Of a stretch of DNA of 64,000 nt, positions 59,601-64,000 are shown piece by piece. The stretch spans positions 608,882 to 672,881 of the forward strand of contig JAUIRK010000927.1 of the NCBI GenBank assembly GCA_030549495.1. The letters are read 5' to 3'. This DNA comes from Nectonema munidae (Eukaryota > Nematomorpha > Nectonematoida > Nectonematidae). Within the stretch, counting starts at the first letter, position 1, and every line of letters starts with the position of its first letter. The notes under the pieces are model-generated. The model was not told the DNA's origin. It did not search any database and saw nothing but the letters and a program-made list of their open reading frames with translations. A program made the translations under genes and the position numbers.

Positions 59601-59792
59601 CGCAACGAGGCATATGAAGTATATGTCATTTCTCTTAGAAATGAATATTTTTTACCTTCTTTGCTTGTTACAATTCAAGAAACTTCGGAAACAGCATCTT
59701 TACCTTTTGTTATACTATTTTAAAAAAAGTGGTTTGAGAGTTGATTTTGAAATTACTTGAGCTTGATTTACTATAAAATCTTAAAAAAATAT

Positions 59793-60150
59793 TTAATATG
59801 AACTTATAATAAAGAATTAAGAAAAAAAGTTAAATTTCTTACAGATAAAGGAGAGATCAGCCTTGAAAAAAGTTTACAGAAAAGCAAAGATTGCCCTTCA
59901 AAAAAAGTTGAATGAACTTATAAAAAAAAATTAATAAAAAATTTAAGTTCCTTACACAGAAAGCAAAGGTCAAACTTAAAAATTTTTAACGTAATTTAAA
60001 GGAAAAAATCAGTAAAAAGTAAAGTGTGTTACAGCGAGAAAAAAGATCAACCTTTAAAAATGTTTAATATGAACTTATAATAAAAAATTAAGGAAACAAG
60101 TTAAGTTTCTTACAGATAAAACAAAGTTCAAACTATAAAAAAAATTTGAA
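59793..60150 (+). repeat. Diverged tandem repeat spanning the proposed last Ski/Sno exon
   Basis: Four copies of a cttacag..aaa.(g)a..tcaacctt.aaaa core at about 59840, 59952, 60029 and 60110. The preceding aatatgaacttataataaa.aattaag is shared by the first and last. The first copy contains the acceptor and start of the exon at 59845. Confidence 0.55.
59845..59934 (+). CDS. Snoo: Ski/Sno corepressor, terminal exon (inferred)
   Basis: The acceptor gttaaatttcttacag is followed in phase 0 by 29 codons, IKERSALKKVYRKAKIALQK then KLNELIKKN and TAA at 59932-59934. The basic amphipathic helix continues the coiled coil of the exon ending at 55536, giving a total predicted length of 523 residues. Caution: the acceptor and first codons lie in a tandem repeat whose other copies do not continue as open frames, so chance is possible. 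AATAAA overlaps the stop region (59933-59938). Confidence 0.4.
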   Translation: MKERSALKKVYRKAKIALQKKLNELIKKN

Positions 60151-60178
60151 ATAGAAAACGATAAAGAAAATGGTTGTA

Positions 60179-62761
60179 CTAAACTCTGTCTAAACCGGAC
60201 TCTGAATATACCGGATTTTTGTCTAAACCGAATTACTTCCAAGGTCCCAAAACACTTCTATGCTTTCCAATGTATTTTAATTCTGTGTAAACCGGACATC
60301 CTCTGTCTATACCGGACACAAAAAATGATATAAGGCTAAGGAAAAGAACAAAAAAACAATTAATTACAGCATAAAAAAAAAGATTTTTCAACACTTTGAA
60401 TTTATGTAGTAAAAAATGATGATTGAAATTAAACAATGATGTGTATATCATAGACGTGTAAGTTCAAATTTGAACAACAATTTTATAGCTTTTTTCCTGA
60501 AATTGGATCATATCTTTTTTGCCTCCTTCTAGATCTAAATTATTGAAGCCTTGTACTATATCATTTTGATTTATACATTGTGATTCTGATGAGTTGGTGC
60601 CGCCTTTTTTTTTTATATATTTAAACGTGAAAAAATATTTTGCAAACGACGAATTTTTTCCTTATCATTTTTCTGCATGTGCAAAATTGAAAAAAAATTA
60701 TTTTGATTAATAATATGTCCCTATTATTTTGGTGTTGTCATTTTAAGTGTGTGATATTTACACTATTTCAACATTACAATTGAAATATAATTTTTATAGT
60801 AAACTTTTATTCATGAATTCTTAGACACAAATTTCTTTCTGCAGTTTATTTAAATAAATTTTTTGTTATTGTTATTGTTGAAATATGATATGAATAATTT
60901 AAATGTTAATTTTTTTGTTTTTTCATTTGTTTTTGTTCAATTCTGTTTCCTTTTTCAATCTTTGAACTCAAGTTTAATTTTATTTTAAGATCATTTGATC
61001 CTTGAATCAAATTTTTTTTCTAAATGAACCAAACAAAAAAGGCATTTGCCGTGAACTTAAACCATTTAATCATTTATTCAAATAATCAATGAATATCAAA
61101 TAAAACCACAGCCTTCACAGAAGATGCTCAGCCAAAAATATGGTGTTGCAACCAGTACAATTTCTGATATTTTAAAAAAAGCTCAATTTTATTTGCAGCA
61201 ATACAATAATAATAAATAACAAAATAAATATAATAACAAAGAAAAGATTTGAAAACAATTGTAAATTTGAAAAAGTCAACACCTTGATTTGGGAATGGTT
61301 TCAGCATGCTAGAGCCAAAAATTTTCCTCTTTTTGGTTCGATTGTCCAATCAAAAGCTGCAGAATTTGCTAAAAATCTGGGTTTTGAGGATTTCAAAGCA
61401 TCTTCAGGGTGGTTGACTTCTTGGAAATCAAGGTTTTCGGTAGTCTTATGCTCTATGCGGTGAAAAAAGTAATGTTGACTGTTCAATAGTTGAAGATTGG
61501 TTTTTTCTTTTACAGGTCGATAACCTGTGTAACATTTTTAATTGCAATGAGACGGCCCTATATTTTCGGGCCATACCTGAAAAAACTTTGGCTGCTAAGC
61601 ATCAATCAAAAAGCGGTGTGAAAGTATCCAAAGAACAAGTGACTGTTATGCTCGCAACCAGTGCTACCAAAAAAATCCTTAATTTTTTGCAAATCTAAAA
61701 ATCCGCGATGTTTCAAAGGAGTCAAACCGATAGTTTACCTGTAACGTATGCAGCCAATAGTAATGCTTGGATGACATCAAAAAAATTTTCTTTTTGGATT
61801 CAATAAGTAGACAGAAAAATGATAAGGGAAAAAAGAAAAATTCTCATGTTCTTGGATAATGCTACATTTCATCAACCAGATATTGTTCTAAAGAACATTT
61901 CACTGAAGTTTTTCCCTTCAAACACTACACGCTGTGTTCAGCCACTCGATTTGGATGTGATTAGATCATTCAAAATGGGTTATAGAAAAACACTGATGGT
62001 TCATTTGTTGGCACAAATTAATGAACAACCAAGTTTGGTTCAATTAAATAAGTCAATCAATATTTTAGATTGTATAAAATGGATTGCTTCAGCGTGGGAA
62101 AAAGTCGCAACTTTAACAATCATAAAATGCTTCAAGAACAGTGGCTTCATGATGGAAGATGACTGTACAATGCCGAAAATGAAACAGGTGAATTAAATGT
62201 TTCCATTGACGAGTTTGTTACCTGTTTTAGTGAATCAAGGAGGACAACCAACGAGTTTATAGACATTGACAATATTTCGGCGACAGAAGATCCTTCTGAT
62301 ATCGAAGCAGCCTTATTGAATCAGGAAGTCCATGAATCTGAATCCATCGATGGACAAAGCGATGATGGCGAACAAGTGATTTAAATCAACACGAAACTTT
62401 CTTGGTTTGAAGTAGCCCAAATGCTCAAAAAACTGAGTGACTTTGCATATCAACAAGATCCAACAATGCAAAGAGAAGTCGAAAGCCTCATCCTCAAAAA
62501 CAATTTGGCTATTACAAAAAATGTTATGAAATTCAAACAAACTTGTATTAAAAATTATATTAATGTGACTAAAAAAAATAAATTTTCGAAAATATTTTTA
62601 TGATTCTATTTAAACATCAAAGTTACAATATATGATTAGAATGAGTCATGGTATTAAAAAATGGGTGAAAAATTGTAAAAAACATAACTCTCAATAAACT
62701 GGATTGTCTAAACCGGATTTTTTCGGGTCCCGAGTGCATCCGGTGTATAGAGAGTTGACTG
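60179..62761 (+). mobile_element. pogo/Tigger element with both ends, 2.6 kb
   Basis: The right end on the minus strand is CAGTCAACTCTCTATACACC, the classic Tigger-type terminus. The left end is the diverged CTAAACTCTGTCTAAACCGG. TA dinucleotides at 60177-60178 and 62762-62763 fit the TA target. The first 140 bases carry repeated tctaaaccgga/tataccgga words, as subterminal binding sites often do. The enclosed transposase is of the same family. Confidence 0.85.
61120..62540 (+). pseudogene. pogo/Tigger-type transposase (CENP-B-like), broken
   Basis: Order of motifs: KYGVATSTISDILKKAQFYL (helix-turn-helix, about 61138); TLIWEWFQHARAKNFPLFGS, QSKAAEFAKNLGFEDFKASS and GWLTSWKSRFS (CENP-B-type DNA-binding domain); FNCNETALYFRAIPEKTLAA (about 61540), where the first catalytic Asp of the usual DET is Asn; GVKVSKEQVTVMLATSATKK; SLPVTYAANSNAWMTSKKF; KILMFLDNATFHQPDIVLKN (second Asp) and CVQPLDLDVIRSFKMGYRK (third Asp). 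Stops and shifts occur at about 61450, 61698 and 61805, so it is inactive. Confidence 0.88.
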
Positions 62762-62763
62762 TA

Positions 62764-63330
62764 TTATATTTTAGAAGCAGAAAATAAAAGAATTCGCCAT
62801 TTTTAAAAATAAAAAAAAATGGCCGTCGAATTTGCATCTTATTTTACCCTTAAAATGGTTCCCAAAAATTTTGGAGAAGTTTGAGAGTTCTATCAGACAA
62901 ATTCTAGGGAACAGATTTAATTATAACTTTGAATATATATATATATATATATTGTATATTATATTTAGTTTATATGCAAAATTTAAATTAAATTCTCAAA
63001 TTATTTAAAAAGTTATTTCTTTATAACTTTATATTTGAAGCTATTTTTGCAGCTTATTTTACACAGACCGTAATCTGAAATATAAAAAGAAGGTGGAGCA
63101 AACCAATTAGGTTCTTGTCACACCAAAAAAAAAATTTAACAACATATGTAAAAATAGATTGTTCAAAAACAAAACATTGTAAAAAAAAGGAAAAATAGTG
63201 AGTTTTGTCGCGAGACGATAGCAAATTATGAGTAAAAAAGTAAGTTTTTGTGTGAAAATTTTCAAAAAGAGTGTTCTTCCATATCTGATTCGATTTCTAG
63301 GCATGAAATTTTTTTTTTCAAAAAACAAAT
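62764..63330. other. AT-rich spacer
   Basis: Contains an (AT)n tract near 62934-62952 and decaying sequence downstream of the endonuclease fragment. No further call. Confidence 0.35.
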
Positions 63331-63339
63331 TACCCCTCC

Positions 63340-63560
63340 TCCTTTGCCTCGTGTTCTGTCTTTAGGATATGTGTTGTGGTTGTTAGGATATGTTAGAGAA
63401 TCAGTTTTAGAAAGCCAGGATTCTGATAAGGTGAAAATTGCAGCATTAGTGTCGGAAATAAGTTTGTTGATTTCATCAATTTTATTGGTAAGGCTACGTA
63501 CATTCAGGTGAAAAATTGAAAATTTATTGCGATTATATTCAAGGTTGAGGATTTACTTGT
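63340..63560 (-). pseudogene. Non-LTR retrotransposon endonuclease fragment
   Basis: Minus-strand YNRNKFSIFHLNVRSLTNKI then DEINKLISDTNAAIFTLSES, WLSKTDSLTYPNNHNTYPKD and RTRGKGGGVICF. This matches the N-terminal APE-type endonuclease of LINEs (HLNVRSL.NKIDEI.., LSETWL, DR..GGGV). It decays into stops past 63300. No reverse transcriptase is visible in the window. Confidence 0.75.
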
Positions 63561-64000
63561 TATTCTTTTCTTTTTTTTCACTTTTTTCTTTATATAGAAT
63601 TTATATAGGTAGATGAAAAGTTTTTTGAAATTTTTTTTGATTTTTGTTGTGTTAGGAGTGCTTTTGAATTGTAGTTGAAGGATAAAATACATTGAATAGA
63701 AAAAATTATATTTATAGATTATTTATAATATTATATTATAGACTATGGTAGGAGGTACTATTAAAGATCATAAGTCTTAAATAAAAGAAGTAGTGTAGCT
63801 TTTTGTGTAGATTTTCTATTTATTTGTTAAAGATTATTCGTTGAAGGTTTGAAAGCATTATTAATAGCTTTCTAGATTTCTATATTATTTAAGTCCTCAG
63901 TAAAAAATTTGGAAATAATAAGGGAAAGAAGATTTGGATCAATGGGTTCATATGCTTTATTTACTTTACTTTTGGGAGAAATTTGTGTAACTAATAACGT
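63561..64000. other. Window edge, nothing recognised
   Basis: AT-rich sequence upstream (on the minus strand) of the endonuclease fragment. It may include the 5' part of the same retroelement, but no motif is seen. Confidence 0.3.

Larger units (their letters stand above)
55537..59844 (+). other. Ski/Sno intron 4 (4.3 kb, inferred)
   Basis: Contains a type I TTAA MITE (55871-56032), a tRNA-like sequence (56191-56262), a hAT-like end (56530-56571) and a broken piggyBac gene on the minus strand (57576-59231). The stretch 56575-57540 shows nothing recognised. Confidence 0.35.

Overview
The window is AT-rich eukaryotic (animal) DNA: genes are sparse and split by multi-kilobase introns, and most of the remaining sequence is decayed transposon. 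Protein signatures (a CG14207-type small heat-shock protein, a Ski/Sno corepressor) and the transposon mix (piggyBac, hAT, pogo, non-LTR elements, TTAA-flanked MITEs) suggest an invertebrate, most likely an arthropod. A crustacean such as a parasitic copepod is a guess, not a demonstration. I saw no bacterial, organellar or viral segment and no CRISPR array.

Layout. (1) 1-5,650: the 3' part of a plus-strand coiled-coil protein gene, with exons at 1053-1157, 2446-2586, 4664-5110 and 5479-5532, all joined in phase 0 and ending in a stop and a poly(A) signal. Its 5' exons lie outside the window. (2) 6,570-10,600: a complete two-exon small heat-shock protein gene on the minus strand (10272-10594 joined to 6716-6953; 186 residues). 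The splice restores the start of the alpha-crystallin domain. (3) 10.6-29 kb: a gene-poor block with non-LTR remnants, a minisatellite foldback element, several MITEs, two broken piggyBac copies (20.5-22.3 kb; 26.1-28.3 kb with intact ends) and a hAT transposase tail. (4) 29.2-59.9 kb: a Ski/Sno gene on the plus strand. A comparatively GC-rich, microsatellite-dense promoter-like block precedes a large exon (30662-31510) carrying the Ski/Sno/Dac domain and the SMAD4-binding SAND-like domain. Exons follow at 38574-38990, 46205-46309, 55426-55536 and 59845-59934, inferred from splice sites, constant phase 0 and coiled-coil content. Its introns hold further hAT, piggyBac, foldback and SINE-like pieces. 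(5) 60.2-62.8 kb: a pogo/Tigger element with both ends. (6) 63.3-63.6 kb: a non-LTR endonuclease fragment.

The most distinctive signal is a superfamily of about 125-160 bp TTAA-bounded repeats, roughly 15 copies here. At least three terminal types (TTAACCCATT.., TTAACCCTTTGAGGACC.., TTAACCCGTTATCGACC..) share an internal box, AAAGCAGACGAT. Copies are nested in one another or abut on a shared TTAA. They look like piggyBac-type MITEs. Other new-looking short elements with target duplications lie at 11763-11846, 15487-15921 and 31631-31878.

Every transposase reading frame I found is broken, so nothing here looks autonomously active. No computation was run: boundaries were read by eye, and protein family assignments come from motif recognition.
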